DNA of 64,000 nt from Nocardia sp. (GCF_025465275.1 NZ_JAODNK010000097.1:22456-86455), one strand, 5' to 3'; counted from the first letter of the stretch, positions 1-9,366 are shown. Notes: a model not told the origin generated them from the letters alone. Numbers and translations are program-made.

Positions 1-1334
1 GCACCATTGACGCCTACGGTGCCGGTCCGCAACCGCCGGGCGACGGCCATTGCGCGCTCGATATCGCGGCTGAATACCGCACCGGAGAGCCCGAAGATCG
101 TGCCGTTGGCGATCCGGACCGCATCGTCCTCGTCGTCGTACGGCAGCACCACCAGCGCCGGGCCGAAGATCTCCTCCTGCGCGACGCGTGCCTCGGGCGC
201 GACGTCGGTGATGATGGTGGGTTCTACGAAGAAACCGCGCTCGAACCGATCGGACCTGCGGCCACCCGTCACGATTCGGCCCTCGCTCGCACCGAGTTCG
301 AAATAGCCGAGCACCCGCTCGAGCTGGCGTTCACTGATCAACGGGCCCATCAGGTTCGCGGGGTCCTGCGGATCACCCCACGGCATTGCCGCCATCGCAG
401 CCTTCGCGATCTCCAACGCTGCTCCGAGCTGACTTCTGGGGACCAGAAGGCGCGAGTTCAGCGCGCAGCCCTGCCCAGCGTGACTGCATATCGCGCCGAC
501 AATGCCGGGCACGACCTGCTTGAGGTCGGCGTCATCGAGCACGATCGCCGCCGATTTTCCGCCGAGCTCGAGCGTGACGCGCTTGACCGTCGGCGCGGCG
601 CCTGCCATGATCCGCCGACCGGTCTCCGTCGAACCCGTGAAGGTCACCGCGTCGACCGCCGGATGCGTCACCATCGCTTCAGCCACGCTCGTCTGATCGG
701 TCGTCAAGATATTGATCACGCCGGGCGGAAACGCGGTGTGCTCGGCGATGAGTTCGGCGAGCATCGTGCCGCTGAAGGGCGTATCGGGCGCGGGCTTCAA
801 AACTACGGTGCACCCGGCGGCCAATGCCGCGCTCATCTTGCACAGATTCAGGTAGAGCGGGTAATTCCACGGCGTGATCGCGGAGACCACGCCTGCGGCC
901 TCGCGGCGAATCACTCGCTGACTGGCCGGTCCATGGGGACCGGCGGGCATCGGCCGCTCGAACGAATAGGTGTCGAGCAGATCGATGTAATGGCCGACTG
1001 ATTCGACCGCAACGTCGAGCTGGGTCATTCGGGTCAGCAAGACCGGTGTGCCGGTCTCCGCGACGACCGCGGGCCGAAGCATCTCCAGATTCTTGCGCAG
1101 AATCTCCTGGAGCTGACTCAGGCACTCCTGCCGCAGGGCGGTGTCCGTCGACCAGTTGGTCGTATCGAACGCCCGGCGCGCGGCCAGGATCGCTCGCTCG
1201 ACGTCGTTGCTATCGGCATTGGGTACCGATCCGATGACCTCTTCGGTCGCGGGATTGATGTTGTCGAATACCGCTCCGTCAGAGGCGGCGACAAGCTCGC
1301 CGTCGATGAGCATGTGATGCGTAGTCTCGGTCAC
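1..1334 (-). CDS. Aldehyde dehydrogenase, NAD(P)-dependent (3' end cut by window edge)
   Basis: Oxidises an aldehyde to the carboxylic acid. The reverse-strand translation shows the ALDH motif VTFTGSTETG around residue 230, LELGGKSA after it, and the catalytic cysteine motif AGQGCALNSRLL near residue 290. About 444 codons are present, and the last ~40 residues of a normal ~480-residue ALDH lie outside the window. The start is GTG at 1334, preceded by AGGAG, and it overlaps the stop of the upstream P450 gene (GTGA), so the two are translationally coupled. It is the third gene of the operon HIBADH-like, P450, ALDH. A plausible role is to finish the oxidation of an alcohol or aldehyde made from the P450 product. 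The family call is secure; the substrate is unknown. Confidence 0.93.
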   Translation of the reverse strand, partial: MTETTHHMLIDGELVAASDGAVFDNINPATEEVIGSVPNADSNDVERAILAARRAFDTTNWSTDTALRQECLSQLQEILRKNLEMLRPAVVAETGTPVLLTRMTQLDVAVESVGHYIDLLDTYSFERPMPAGPHGPASQRVIRREAAGVVSAITPWNYPLYLNLCKMSAALAAGCTVVLKPAPDTPFSGTMLAELIAEHTAFPPGVINILTTDQTSVAEAMVTHPAVDAVTFTGSTETGRRIMAGAAPTVKRVTLELGGKSAAIVLDDADLKQVVPGIVGAICSHAGQGCALNSRLLVPRSQLGAALEIAKAAMAAMPWGDPQDPANLMGPLISERQLERVLGYFELGASEGRIVTGGRRSDRFERGFFVEPTIITDVAPEARVAQEEIFGPALVVLPYDDEDDAVRIANGTIFGLSGAVFSRDIERAMAVARRLRTGTVGVNG

Positions 1335-2572
1335 TGCGAAACTCCTGAAGTGCTGGCGGTATTCGCCGATCCAACGCGTTTGCCCGGCGTGAATCGCACC
1401 GGAAGACTGCGTGGCGCATACACACTGGCCGCATCGGTGAACCGGACCGGCTCCTCGTCGAGCATGACGAAGTCCGGAATCCGTTGCAGGATCTGGGTCA
1501 TCAGCACTTTGAACATGCTGCGAGCGAGATTGGACCCAAGGCAGCGGTGCTGCCCTACACCAAACGCCATGTGCCGGTTGGGATGACGATCCAGCTCGAT
1601 TTTGTCAGGGTGATCGAAGACCTTCGGATCACGGTTTCCCGAAGCCCACAACAGCAGCACGCGATCGCCTTCCTTCAGCTGCTGACCGTGGAATTCGGCA
1701 TCCCGGCTGACGGTGCGCGCCAGCCCCTGTGTCGGCGACCCGTGCCGGAGGAATTCCTCCGTCGCGGTGCCCATCAGGTCCGGATCATCGAGCAACTGCT
1801 GCTTGAGCTGAGGCTGCTTCGACATCTCCACCAGAGCATTGCCGGCGAGCCCACTGGTGGTGTCCATACCGCCGAAGAGCAGTAGCAGCACGTAGCCGAA
1901 CTTCTCCTCCGGAGTGAGCTCGCGGCCATCGACTTTCCCGTTCAGGATGCTGCCGACCATATCGTCGGCCGTGCCCAGCTCCTGGCGGCGCATGATCTCG
2001 GAAATGATCGCGTCGCGCATCTTCGGGCGCACGGACTCGGGATCCTCACCGCCTTCGGGACCGTGAATCAGTGTGTGCACGTATACAACCCACTCTGGCC
2101 AGCGGCTCTCGTCGAAGTTCAGCAGCCGGAGAATCACCCGCGCGGGCAGCGGGGTGGTGAGTTCCTTGATCAGGTCTGCTTCCCCCCGCTCGATGAAGGT
2201 ATCGATGAGTTCATCCGCGATGACCCGCATCGCCGGCTCGAGGCCGTTGACGACCCCCGGCGACAGGTACCGCGAGGTGAGTGCCCGCATCTGCCCGGTC
2301 AGCGGCGGATCCGTCTGAATCGGCGGCATCTCGGCCAGGTATCCCGCGTCGAGCTCCGGATCCCGGATACCCGCACCGGCTCGGGAGTAGAACAATTCGT
2401 CGTCGCGAGTCGCTTCGAATACCGAGTCGTAGTCGGTCAGCAACCAGTGGCCACCGTGCTCGGGGGACCAGGCGACCGGGCAGCGAGAGCGCAGATCGTC
2501 GTAGATTTCGTAGTTGCGTCGGCAGAACTCCTCACCGTGAACGTCCAGTGAGATCTCCGGTCGGCCATCCAT
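1331..2572 (-). CDS. Cytochrome P450 monooxygenase
   Basis: A 413-residue soluble bacterial P450. It has the I-helix motif FGGMDTTSG (canonical A/G-G-x-D/E-T-T), the ExxR helix as EEFLRH, and the haem loop FGVGQHRCLG around residues 337-346 with the axial cysteine near 344. The start is ATG at 2572, seven bases after the stop of the HIBADH-like gene; a longer reading would only run into that gene's 3' end. It is the middle gene of a three-gene operon whose promoter region (3468-3811) carries both AT-rich motifs of the island. It probably performs the first hydroxylation of the island's substrate. No ferredoxin gene lies next to it, so electron partners must come from elsewhere. Confidence 0.95.
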   Translation of the reverse strand: MDGRPEISLDVHGEEFCRRNYEIYDDLRSRCPVAWSPEHGGHWLLTDYDSVFEATRDDELFYSRAGAGIRDPELDAGYLAEMPPIQTDPPLTGQMRALTSRYLSPGVVNGLEPAMRVIADELIDTFIERGEADLIKELTTPLPARVILRLLNFDESRWPEWVVYVHTLIHGPEGGEDPESVRPKMRDAIISEIMRRQELGTADDMVGSILNGKVDGRELTPEEKFGYVLLLLFGGMDTTSGLAGNALVEMSKQPQLKQQLLDDPDLMGTATEEFLRHGSPTQGLARTVSRDAEFHGQQLKEGDRVLLLWASGNRDPKVFDHPDKIELDRHPNRHMAFGVGQHRCLGSNLARSMFKVLMTQILQRIPDFVMLDEEPVRFTDAASVYAPRSLPVRFTPGKRVGSANTASTSGVSQ

Positions 2573-2579
2573 TTTCGTG

Positions 2580-3467
2580 TCACACCCTTCGATTCGAACC
2601 TGGAGATTTGATTGCGTCAGGTTCGGGATCAGTTCGGTCGAGCGTCGGCACCGAACCGGAGCCGACATCGAACTGGCGAGTAAAATTGATCGCGGTATTC
2701 AGCAGCGGCGATTCCGCATCGGCAGTTCCGAGAGCGTCCAGCAGCAAGCGGACGTCCTTGTCCATCGTGACGGTGAATTGCGAGCGGGCAAGGGTCTCGA
2801 TCGACCCGAAGGCGGCAAAGAGTTCCGACGCATAGCTGCGGGCGCTACCCACTTTGAACACGTCGAACAGTCCGTCGCCGACTCCGTGCTCTTGCCCGAG
2901 CCGAATCGCATCGGCGACCAGCGCGACTTGCGCAGCCAGTAGCGCATTATTGAGCAGCTTCGCCAGCTGCGCCGTGCCGACTTTCGGGAAGCGAGCGATT
3001 CGACCCGCGTAGCAGCTGATAATGGGGATCGCCCGCTCCGCCGCTGGTGCCGGGCCCGCCAGTAGGACCAGCAATTCGCCGGCTTCGGCTGCGAGGGGCC
3101 CGCCACTGACCGGCGCATCCAGAATCGTGATCCGGTGCTGTTCAGCATGTTCGGCGATTCTTTCGATCTCCCGCGGTGACACGGTGCTGTGCACCGTGAT
3201 CACACCTCCGGGCGCCATTCCTTCGATCACTCCCGCGGTACCGAAGAGCACCTCTTCGACACCGGCCGCGTCGAAAACGCATATCCCGATCACGTCGCAA
3301 GCGGCACCGAGATCGGCCGGTGTCTTCGCGACGTCAGCTCCCCATTCGGAGGCTGCGGTAGCGACAGATTCACGTCGGGCCCAAATTGTCGTCGATATAC
3401 CCCCACTTGCGATTCGGCGCGCCATGGGTAGGCCCTGATTACCGAGACCGATGAATCCAGCTCTCAC
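2580..3467 (-). CDS. NAD(P)-dependent oxidoreductase, 3-hydroxyisobutyrate/6-phosphogluconate dehydrogenase superfamily
   Basis: A beta-hydroxyacid dehydrogenase-type enzyme of 295 residues. Seen: N-terminal dinucleotide motif GFIGLGNQGLPMA, the substrate-binding segment DAPVSGGP near residue 120, and the catalytic-lysine segment KLLNNALL near 170. The C-terminal helical domain is complete, and length is normal for the family. It is the first gene of an operon with P450 and ALDH, which fits oxidation of a hydroxy acid or hydroxyacyl intermediate. The true substrate cannot be read from the sequence. Start is ATG at 3467, about 285 bases below the AT-rich promoter element. Confidence 0.88.
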   Translation of the reverse strand: MRAGFIGLGNQGLPMARRIASGGISTTIWARRESVATAASEWGADVAKTPADLGAACDVIGICVFDAAGVEEVLFGTAGVIEGMAPGGVITVHSTVSPREIERIAEHAEQHRITILDAPVSGGPLAAEAGELLVLLAGPAPAAERAIPIISCYAGRIARFPKVGTAQLAKLLNNALLAAQVALVADAIRLGQEHGVGDGLFDVFKVGSARSYASELFAAFGSIETLARSQFTVTMDKDVRLLLDALGTADAESPLLNTAINFTRQFDVGSGSVPTLDRTDPEPDAIKSPGSNRRV

Positions 3468-3811
3468 ACTGACGCCCTTGAACTACATGAGGAGGCGGTC
3501 ACCGACCCGATGAGGGTCGAACTTCCGCGCCGTGAACTAACAATTCGGATCATAGCAACTACTATGCTTCCTGGGTACAGGAATACCAAAGAAGGTCGAG
3601 ACCCAGTAATTGAAAAGATCGAAAGCGGTGACTCCGAAGATCAGGAACTCGCCGTCACGCTCGTCGGGCAGCCCCGAGGGCTCGTCACCATCGATGGTCG
3701 TCTGCGACATCGCCACGGTCTCCGATCACCTGCCAAGTAATATTACATATATTATACAATGTTGTTGTTGGGTGAACAAGGCCACGCGCCTCTCTGTCAC
3801 AGACCTGAGCC
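3468..3811. promoter_or_regulatory. Non-coding upstream region of the HIBADH-P450-ALDH operon
   Basis: This 344-base gap holds no convincing gene. It contains two regulatory-looking elements: the palindrome CATAGCAACTACTATG at 3551-3566 (second motif of the island, read ATAGTAGTTGCTAT on the minus strand) and an AT-rich stretch at 3737-3760 (TATAATATATG on the minus strand, first motif). Both face the operon that starts at 3467. A short plus-strand reading frame inside the gap lacks homology I recognise. Confidence 0.6.
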
Positions 3812-5041
3812 CTACGTGACCGCGTTCGCGAGCCGAAGATCGAGAATGGATTGCTCGTCATGCCCGAGCCCCTGCAGAATTTCCTCGGTGTGCTCAGCGA
3901 ACTCGGGACCGCGGGTCGGGGTAGCGGGCACTTCGTCGAACTGCACTGGGGCGGTGACCAATTCGCGCGTCTGCCCATCGACGTCCGTCAGTTGCGCGAT
4001 GAACCCGTTCGCACGGAGCTGGACATCCTGCCCGACCTCGACGCTGTCTTGGACCGGCGCCCACTGACCATCGAAGGTCTTCAGCCGCTCACTCCATTCA
4101 GACAGCGGCCTGCGCGCAATCTCCTGCGCGACCAACGCTGCCGCGGCAGCGTGGTTCTCCATCAAGCCGCTGCCCGAGTCGAATCGCGCGTCCTGCGCGA
4201 GCTCGGGACGCTCGATGTACTTACAGAACTCCGGCCAGTAGCGGCCGGGCTGCATCATGTTCAGGTTGAGGTAGCGGCCATCGGATGTCCGGAAAATCCC
4301 AACCAGCGGGTTCCGGACTCGCCCGCCACTGTGCTCCGGCGGCGCCGGGTCCCAGGGCTCACCACTCACCAGGGAAAGATCAACGGCGAGCCCGTTCGCC
4401 CACGCACCCACGCTCAGCAGCGAGACGTCGACAACCGAGGGTTCGCCGGTGTTCTTCCTAGCGAACAGTGCCGCCGCGATACCACCCGCGATGGTCATCC
4501 CACCGATGGAATCACCGAACGCGGGCCCGGGCATCCCGAGGATACCGCCTAGCTCAGGAGCCGAAATACCCGCAGCGCCACCTGCTCGGCACCAGAAGGT
4601 CGGCTGATCGTATCCGCCCTTGTCCGCCTCCGGCCCCCGCACTCCGAGTGCGGTGCCACGGACATAGATGATGTCCGGATTGACAGCACGAATGTCCTCG
4701 ACGTCGATATGCAGCCGCGCACGCGCATCCGGCAGGAAATTCGTCACGAACACATCGCTCTGCCGCACGATATCGTGCAGCACCGCAAGGGCTTCCGGCT
4801 TCTCTAGCGCCAGCCCGATACTGCGTTTGCCTCGATTGGCATGCTCCATCAAAGGAGCGAAGTTGCCGCCGGCGGCAACGGGACCGAGGTACGCGAACCC
4901 GCGCTGAGCGTCTCCGGTCTCGGCGTGCTCGACCTTGATCACGTCCGCGCCCCAGTCCGCGAGCACTGCACCCGCCGCTGGCACGTAGGTGAACTGAGCC
5001 ACCTCGACGACCCGAACACCCTGCATTGGCCGACCCGGCAT
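3812..5041 (-). CDS. CaiB/BaiF (class III) CoA-transferase
   Basis: Transfers CoA between a carboxylic acid and an acyl-CoA, or epimerises acyl-CoAs, through an aspartyl-CoA intermediate. It is 409 residues with the family start GVRVVEVAQFTYVPAAG, the WGADVIKVE segment and the NRGKRSIGL segment. The expected nucleophilic aspartate is in GGYDQPTFW. Start ATG at 5041 is preceded by GGGAGG; a longer frame exists but has no ribosome site. It is a monocistronic minus-strand gene with an AT-rich motif at 5182-5197 in its upstream region. It is one of four such enzymes in the island, so several acids are probably activated in sequence. Confidence 0.9.
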   Translation of the reverse strand: MPGRPMQGVRVVEVAQFTYVPAAGAVLADWGADVIKVEHAETGDAQRGFAYLGPVAAGGNFAPLMEHANRGKRSIGLALEKPEALAVLHDIVRQSDVFVTNFLPDARARLHIDVEDIRAVNPDIIYVRGTALGVRGPEADKGGYDQPTFWCRAGGAAGISAPELGGILGMPGPAFGDSIGGMTIAGGIAAALFARKNTGEPSVVDVSLLSVGAWANGLAVDLSLVSGEPWDPAPPEHSGGRVRNPLVGIFRTSDGRYLNLNMMQPGRYWPEFCKYIERPELAQDARFDSGSGLMENHAAAAALVAQEIARRPLSEWSERLKTFDGQWAPVQDSVEVGQDVQLRANGFIAQLTDVDGQTRELVTAPVQFDEVPATPTRGPEFAEHTEEILQGLGHDEQSILDLRLANAVT

Positions 5042-5181
5042 TGGACCTCCCAAGTCGATAGGAATCTGAACGCAAAGAACTGTAAGCCAGCACAGATTAA
5101 TGAGCAAGCATCTCAAGAAACTGAACGACAGTTCATATAGTGTCTCACCGTAGATCAGCCCAGGTCACCGACCTGCAAGAA

Positions 5182-5200
5182 TATATACTTTATATGCTTT
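5182..5200. promoter_or_regulatory. AT-rich island motif (site b)
   Basis: On the minus strand this reads GCATATAAAGTATATAT, matching the TATAWARTRTATA element found across the island. It lies about 140 bases upstream of the CoA-transferase start at 5041. Confidence 0.55.
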
Positions 5201-5285
5201 ATCGATCAGGTCCCTCACACGAAGGAGTGCAGTGTCGACACCGTTCCAACTGTGGACCGGGAGGTGATGGCCCGGCTAGGCACGG

Positions 5286-5975
5286 TCAGCGGGCGGCTGA
5301 CCTGGCAAAGGTTTGAGCGATCACGCCCAGGAATTCGTCCACGTCGAAATCCTCTGCGTCATCACTGATTTCGGGATCCATCGCGTGGAAGGCGGTGACC
5401 AGGGCCGAGAACAGGCGAGCGAGCGCACGTGGGTCGCCGGCACACAGTACCCCCGCATCTTGCCCTTCGGCGATGAGGGTCGCTTCGAGATCGATCGCCT
5501 CGCGGTAAGCGTCCTGGAACTCTTCCGGCAATGTCGTTTCCTGCCCGACGCCGACGGTCAGCACACGGGTCATCAGCCGTCCCCACGCCGGATACCGGCG
5601 GAAATGCACGATCTGCAGCCGGGCCATCGCCGTCAATCGCTGATCCGGCGAACCATCCTCCTCGGCGATCCGTCGCATGTCGGCGATCTGACCGCGCCCA
5701 CGCCGCATCAATACCTCGGCGTAGAGACTGTCCTTGCTGTCGAACAGGGAGTAGATGGTCCCTACCGAGAACTCGCACCGCTCCCCCACGTCCTTCAAAC
5801 CCGTGTCGTGATACCCACGTTCACTGAACAACTGCTCCGCGGTGTCGAGGATCTGTTCCCGGCTCAGTTCGATCCGCAATTGCCGGCGAGCCTCGCGAGG
5901 ACTCGGCACTTCGACGGCGCCCCCAGGTTTCCCGGCTGAATCCTGGATCTCTTTCGGTTCTCGTGCCCGCGCCAT
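5286..5975 (-). CDS. TetR-family transcriptional regulator
   Basis: A 229-residue one-component repressor. The helix-turn-helix is visible at about residues 35-85: REQILDTAEQLFSERGYHDT, then VGERCEFSVGTIYSLFDSK. The C-terminal ligand domain is of ordinary length. Start ATG at 5975 has GAGGGTGG just upstream; an earlier in-frame ATG at 6026 lacks one. It is divergent from the crotonase gene at 6229. The space between them has a direct repeat TTCGATCTA (6073-6081 and 6110-6118), a candidate operator for itself and its neighbour. The ligand is unknown. Confidence 0.88.
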   Translation of the reverse strand: MARAREPKEIQDSAGKPGGAVEVPSPREARRQLRIELSREQILDTAEQLFSERGYHDTGLKDVGERCEFSVGTIYSLFDSKDSLYAEVLMRRGRGQIADMRRIAEEDGSPDQRLTAMARLQIVHFRRYPAWGRLMTRVLTVGVGQETTLPEEFQDAYREAIDLEATLIAEGQDAGVLCAGDPRALARLFSALVTAFHAMDPEISDDAEDFDVDEFLGVIAQTFARSAAR

Positions 5976-6072
5976 CGCCACCCTCAACTGTCTCGCCCCG
6001 TGCCACACCTGGGTCGGTATGGGCATGTCGGTGGAAGTCTAATGCAGCCGAGTACAGGAAGTAGACCAGCCG

Positions 6073-6160
6073 TTCGATCTATGAGAGCCGAAGTACACTG
6101 ATTCGAACCTTCGATCTAGGATATGAATACATATTTCATTGTCTGAACTATGGTTCAATC
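6073..6160. promoter_or_regulatory. Divergent TetR/crotonase promoter region with direct repeat
   Basis: TTCGATCTA occurs twice (6073-6081 and 6110-6118), 37 bases apart, followed by an AT-rich stretch with GAATACATATTTC around 6125. This is a candidate TetR operator between the divergent genes. The assignment is by position only. Confidence 0.4.
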
Positions 6161-6228
6161 GACTGAGGGCGGCATGATGATCGTCTGGCATTCAGGTCAG
6201 GTCGGGGCCGCGCGTTTGAGGAGTCCAT

Positions 6229-7008
6229 ATGACCGCATCCGATTCGAATTCCCACGCCGACAGCGTCGTTCGCCGCAGAGTCGAAGACGGAATCGGCATC
6301 GTCACCCTGTCGGATCCCGCGCACCGGAACGCACTCAGCAAGCGGCTCAGCGATGACTTGGCCGCCGCCGTCGAAGAAGTGATCACGGCGGGCGCCGCCG
6401 TTCTAGTCCTCGATGCGGAAGCGCCCGTGTTCAGCTCTGGCGGTTCGCTGGACGGTCTGGTCGACCGCAGGCATGACCTTTCGGAGATGTACGCCGGATA
6501 TCTCACGCTGGCCGAGGCGACCATCCCGACGATCGCGGCCGTCTGCGGTCCAGCGATCGGTGCCGGAGTCAATCTGGCGTTGGCTTGCGACGTTGTACTT
6601 GCCGGCGAAAGCGCCCGATTCGATCCGAAATTCCTGGATGTGGGCATCCACCCCGGTGGCGGGCACCTGTGGCAATTGAGCAGGCGAATCGGCAAACAGG
6701 GCGCTGCCGCGCTCGTGCTGTGCGGTGATGTCCTCACCGGTTCCGAGGCCGCGGCGTGCGGTCTGGCCTGGCGTTGCGTTCCCGACGATGAATTGACCGG
6801 TCTCGCAATGCGATTCGCAAGACGGGTCGTGGGAAGGTCGCCCGATCTGATCCGGCGGACAAAACAAACACTGCGACAGTCCACCGGATTCACCGAGATG
6901 GGTCCGGCGCTGGACCTCGAACTCAAGGCACAGCAGTGGTCGGTTGAACAACCCTATTTCCACACCCGGGTACGCGAGGTACAGGACCGTATCGCGCGGG
7001 CCCGATAG
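6229..7008 (+). CDS. Crotonase (enoyl-CoA hydratase/isomerase) family protein
   Basis: A 259-residue crotonase fold. It has an N-terminal GIVTLSDPAHRNALS, the oxyanion-hole segments FSSGGSLDG and CGPAIGAGVNLALACD, and the downstream helix IHPGGGHLWQL. The two glutamates that define true enoyl-CoA hydratases are replaced: the first position is N in GVNLAL and the second is K in DPKFLDVG. It may therefore catalyse a different crotonase reaction such as isomerisation, C-C hydrolysis or a lyase step. It is divergent from the TetR gene and followed by a strong hairpin. Start ATG at 6229 has GAGGAG nearby. Confidence 0.87.
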   Translation: MTASDSNSHADSVVRRRVEDGIGIVTLSDPAHRNALSKRLSDDLAAAVEEVITAGAAVLVLDAEAPVFSSGGSLDGLVDRRHDLSEMYAGYLTLAEATIPTIAAVCGPAIGAGVNLALACDVVLAGESARFDPKFLDVGIHPGGGHLWQLSRRIGKQGAAALVLCGDVLTGSEAAACGLAWRCVPDDELTGLAMRFARRVVGRSPDLIRRTKQTLRQSTGFTEMGPALDLELKAQQWSVEQPYFHTRVREVQDRIARAR

Positions 7009-7016
7009 ACATGAGA

Positions 7017-7049
7017 ACGGGGCAGCCCCAGCACCATGGGCTGCCCCGT
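7017..7049. terminator. Bidirectional hairpin terminator
   Basis: Perfect 12-base stem, ACGGGGCAGCCC (7017-7028) pairing with GGGCTGCCCCGT (7038-7049), 9-base loop. It sits between the convergent crotonase and SDR genes. Confidence 0.8.
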
Positions 7050-7083
7050 CTCCGTGCAGACGAACTTGCGGTTCAGGGAAGTG

Positions 7084-7995
7084 TCAACGCAAGCCCGGCG
7101 CACGGGTGTGGAAGATGTCCGTGGCCAGCTTCATCCCCAGCGTGTCGGCGTCCCAGCGTTCCCCACCACTGCTGATCGTGTCTTTCTCGCACCAGCCGCC
7201 CATCAGATAGATCTTGTCGTGAATGGCACGAATCACCTGCCCGGTCACGTGTTGCGCCTGGTCGCTGGCAAGCCATGCCACCAGCGGAGAACTGCCTGCC
7301 GGGTCCATCGGGTGATACTCCCCCGGCGCCAGATCGTCCGCCTCGAATGCCTTCTCGCCGGTGGCTGACGTGGCGGTCAATCGGGTCATGCCGCCCGGGC
7401 CGACGGCGTTCACGGTTACTCCGTATTTGTAGAGTTCCAGGCTCGATGTCAGCGTCAGACCCACAATCGCGGCTTTGGCGGTCGCATAATTCGACTGCCC
7501 GAAGTTCCCGCTGAGGCCTGCGCCGGACGTCGTATTGATGATTCGCCCGGTAAAGGTCTCGCCGCTCTGCGCACGCTCGCGCCAATGATTCGCGGCCGCA
7601 TGCGTCATCAACCAGGTGCCACGGACGTGCACTCGCATCACCGCGTCGAAATCTGCGACGGGCATGTTCCAGATGACCCTGTCCCGGACGATGCCGGCAT
7701 TGTTCACCACCACGTCGACTCGTCCGAATTCAGCGCGTGCGCGTTCGAAGAGGTGTGGCACCTGCTCCTCATCAGCGATGTCGGAGTACTCGGCAATCGC
7801 CATGCCGCCGTTCTTGCGGATCAGTTCGACAACCTCGTCCGCGTCCCGCCCCGTTCCCTCGCCCCGCACCGACGTGCCGAGGTCATTGACCACGACGGTC
7901 GCACCGTGCCGCGCCAACTCGAGCGCATGGCCGCGGCCGATGCCGTGTGCGGCGCCGGTCACGATCGCGACTTTGTTCTCGAGCAATCGGGCCAT
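7084..7995 (-). CDS. Short-chain dehydrogenase/reductase (hydroxyacyl-CoA dehydrogenase-like)
   Basis: A 303-residue classical SDR. Seen: the cofactor motif TGAAHGIGRG, the acidic VVNDLG segment typical of multifunctional-enzyme-type (3R)-hydroxyacyl-CoA dehydrogenases, NNAG, and the catalytic S-Y-K set (TTSGAG, then NYATAKA). It is about 50 residues longer than a minimal SDR, with a C-terminal extension after the VTGQVI strand. It is a single gene under an AT-rich element at 8045-8065. Probable role is oxidation of a 3-hydroxyacyl-CoA in the island's pathway; the substrate is not readable. Confidence 0.88.
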   Translation of the reverse strand: MARLLENKVAIVTGAAHGIGRGHALELARHGATVVVNDLGTSVRGEGTGRDADEVVELIRKNGGMAIAEYSDIADEEQVPHLFERARAEFGRVDVVVNNAGIVRDRVIWNMPVADFDAVMRVHVRGTWLMTHAAANHWRERAQSGETFTGRIINTTSGAGLSGNFGQSNYATAKAAIVGLTLTSSLELYKYGVTVNAVGPGGMTRLTATSATGEKAFEADDLAPGEYHPMDPAGSSPLVAWLASDQAQHVTGQVIRAIHDKIYLMGGWCEKDTISSGGERWDADTLGMKLATDIFHTRAPGLR

Positions 7996-8044
7996 GAATA
8001 CCTCCTGATGGACGCCACCCGCGAAATCCCGACGCGCATGGTCA

Positions 8045-8065
8045 ATTATATAGTGTATATATTAC
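8045..8065. promoter_or_regulatory. AT-rich island motif (site c)
   Basis: ATTATATAGTGTATATATTAC, 50 bases upstream of the SDR start at 7995. It fits the TATAWARTRTATA consensus and can serve as promoter, operator or both. Confidence 0.6.
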
Positions 8066-8066
8066 T

Positions 8067-8104
8067 GTCCGCTGCATGGCCCACGTTCGGGCCATGCAGC
8101 GGAC
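8067..8104. terminator. Hairpin terminator of the CoA-transferase gene
   Basis: Perfect 16-base stem, GTCCGCTGCATGGCCC (8067-8082) with its complement at 8089-8104, six-base loop. It lies just past the stop of the minus-strand CoA-transferase at 8113. Confidence 0.8.
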
Positions 8105-8112
8105 GCGCGGAT

Positions 8113-9366
8113 CTACTCCGAACCGAGCGCCCCGCGACTACGCAGGGTCGCGATCCGATCAGCGTCGTACCCCAGCACCTCACGCAAAACCGACTCGCTG
8201 TGCGCACCCAATTCAGGCGCGGGATCCGATGTGACCGGCGGCTTGTGCCCGACTTCCCGCACCGGAAAGGGCAGCTGTTCGGCCACGAGGTCCGACGCCG
8301 GCTTCCACGGCATGCGGTCGACGAACTGAGGATCCTCGGCAATGGACTCCGCAGTGTTGACCGGTCCGATCGGAACGTCGTGGGCGAGGCCGAGCTCCAC
8401 CCATTCGGCCGTCGTCCGCTGCTCGAAGATCGTCGTCAACTCACGTCGCAGCGCCAGGTTGCCTCTGGCATGGTCGGCCAGGTTCGCCCCCGGATTGGCG
8501 TCGAAGAGGTCATCGCGTTCGACAGCGGAGCAGAAGTTCTTCCAGAACTTCCGCTCCGAAGCCATGAACAGCACATGACCGTCGCTGGACGGATAGAACT
8601 GATACCGCACGCCATCCGCCATACCACCGGTTCCCGGCGGCCTGCGTTCGTATCCGTCCGTCGGATTACCCGTCACCTCTGTCCCTGGACGTCGGTAGGC
8701 CCGAGAGGTTTCGCTGCGCAGCCAATCGAACGCAGCAGCCGAATCCGACTGCGCCACTTCGAGATGGCAGCCCTGCCCGGTTCGTTGCGCCTGCACCACA
8801 CCTGCCAGCAGAGCCGCCGTTCCATATAGTGGCCCCGCGGTGATCCCGATCGATGTGTGATCCGGGATGGACGGCATCCCGTCAACCCCGGCAACCGGTG
8901 CGACCGTTCCCGCCCAGGCGTCGTAGGCGATGCCATGGCTGGGGAGATCCCGATAGGGGCCGGTCAATCCGTAGCCGGACACGCTGAGCATCACGATATG
9001 GGGATTCACCTCGCGCAGCCGCTCGTAACCGAGCCCGCGGCGCGCGAGCCCGCCGGGACGCATCGCTTCGATCACCACATCTGCCACCGCGACCAATTCG
9101 AGAAACGTCTCCCGGCCCGCCTCGTTGGTCAGATCGAGCACAATGCTGCGTTTTCCTCGGTTGACATGCAGGTGCAGCAGCGACGTCCCCTCGACGATGG
9201 GCCAGCTCATATGCCGGACATAGTCCCCTCCGGGCGGCTCGACCTTGATCACGTCCGCGCCGAGGTCCGCCAAGGGCGTGGATACGGCCGCCGGACCCAG
9301 CATCGAACACTCCACCACACGCAGCCCGGACAACAGCCCCGCGGGCCTCGGCTCGCCTTGCACCAC
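8113..9366 (-). CDS. CaiB/BaiF (class III) CoA-transferase
   Basis: A 417-residue class III CoA-transferase. It has GLRVVECSMLGPAAVSTPLA, LGADVIKVEPPGGDY and NRGKRSIVLDL at the N-terminus, and the nucleophilic aspartate in IAYDAWAG near residue 160. Start GTG at 9366 is chosen because GGAGG lies six bases upstream; a second GTG follows directly. It is divergent from the GntR gene, with the AT-rich motif at 9397-9415 between them. It probably moves CoA onto a pathway acid, alongside the acyl-CoA ligase at 10408. Confidence 0.9.
   Translation of the reverse strand: MVQGEPRPAGLLSGLRVVECSMLGPAAVSTPLADLGADVIKVEPPGGDYVRHMSWPIVEGTSLLHLHVNRGKRSIVLDLTNEAGRETFLELVAVADVVIEAMRPGGLARRGLGYERLREVNPHIVMLSVSGYGLTGPYRDLPSHGIAYDAWAGTVAPVAGVDGMPSIPDHTSIGITAGPLYGTAALLAGVVQAQRTGQGCHLEVAQSDSAAAFDWLRSETSRAYRRPGTEVTGNPTDGYERRPPGTGGMADGVRYQFYPSSDGHVLFMASERKFWKNFCSAVERDDLFDANPGANLADHARGNLALRRELTTIFEQRTTAEWVELGLAHDVPIGPVNTAESIAEDPQFVDRMPWKPASDLVAEQLPFPVREVGHKPPVTSDPAPELGAHSESVLREVLGYDADRIATLRSRGALGSE

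Noticed and set aside
3510..3740. 76-codon plus-strand frame
   Set aside because: Sits in a promoter region across the palindrome; no ribosome site and no similarity.
7585..8829. 414-codon plus-strand open frame
   Set aside because: Antisense to the SDR and CoA-transferase genes, no recognisable domain, typical GC-rich shadow frame.
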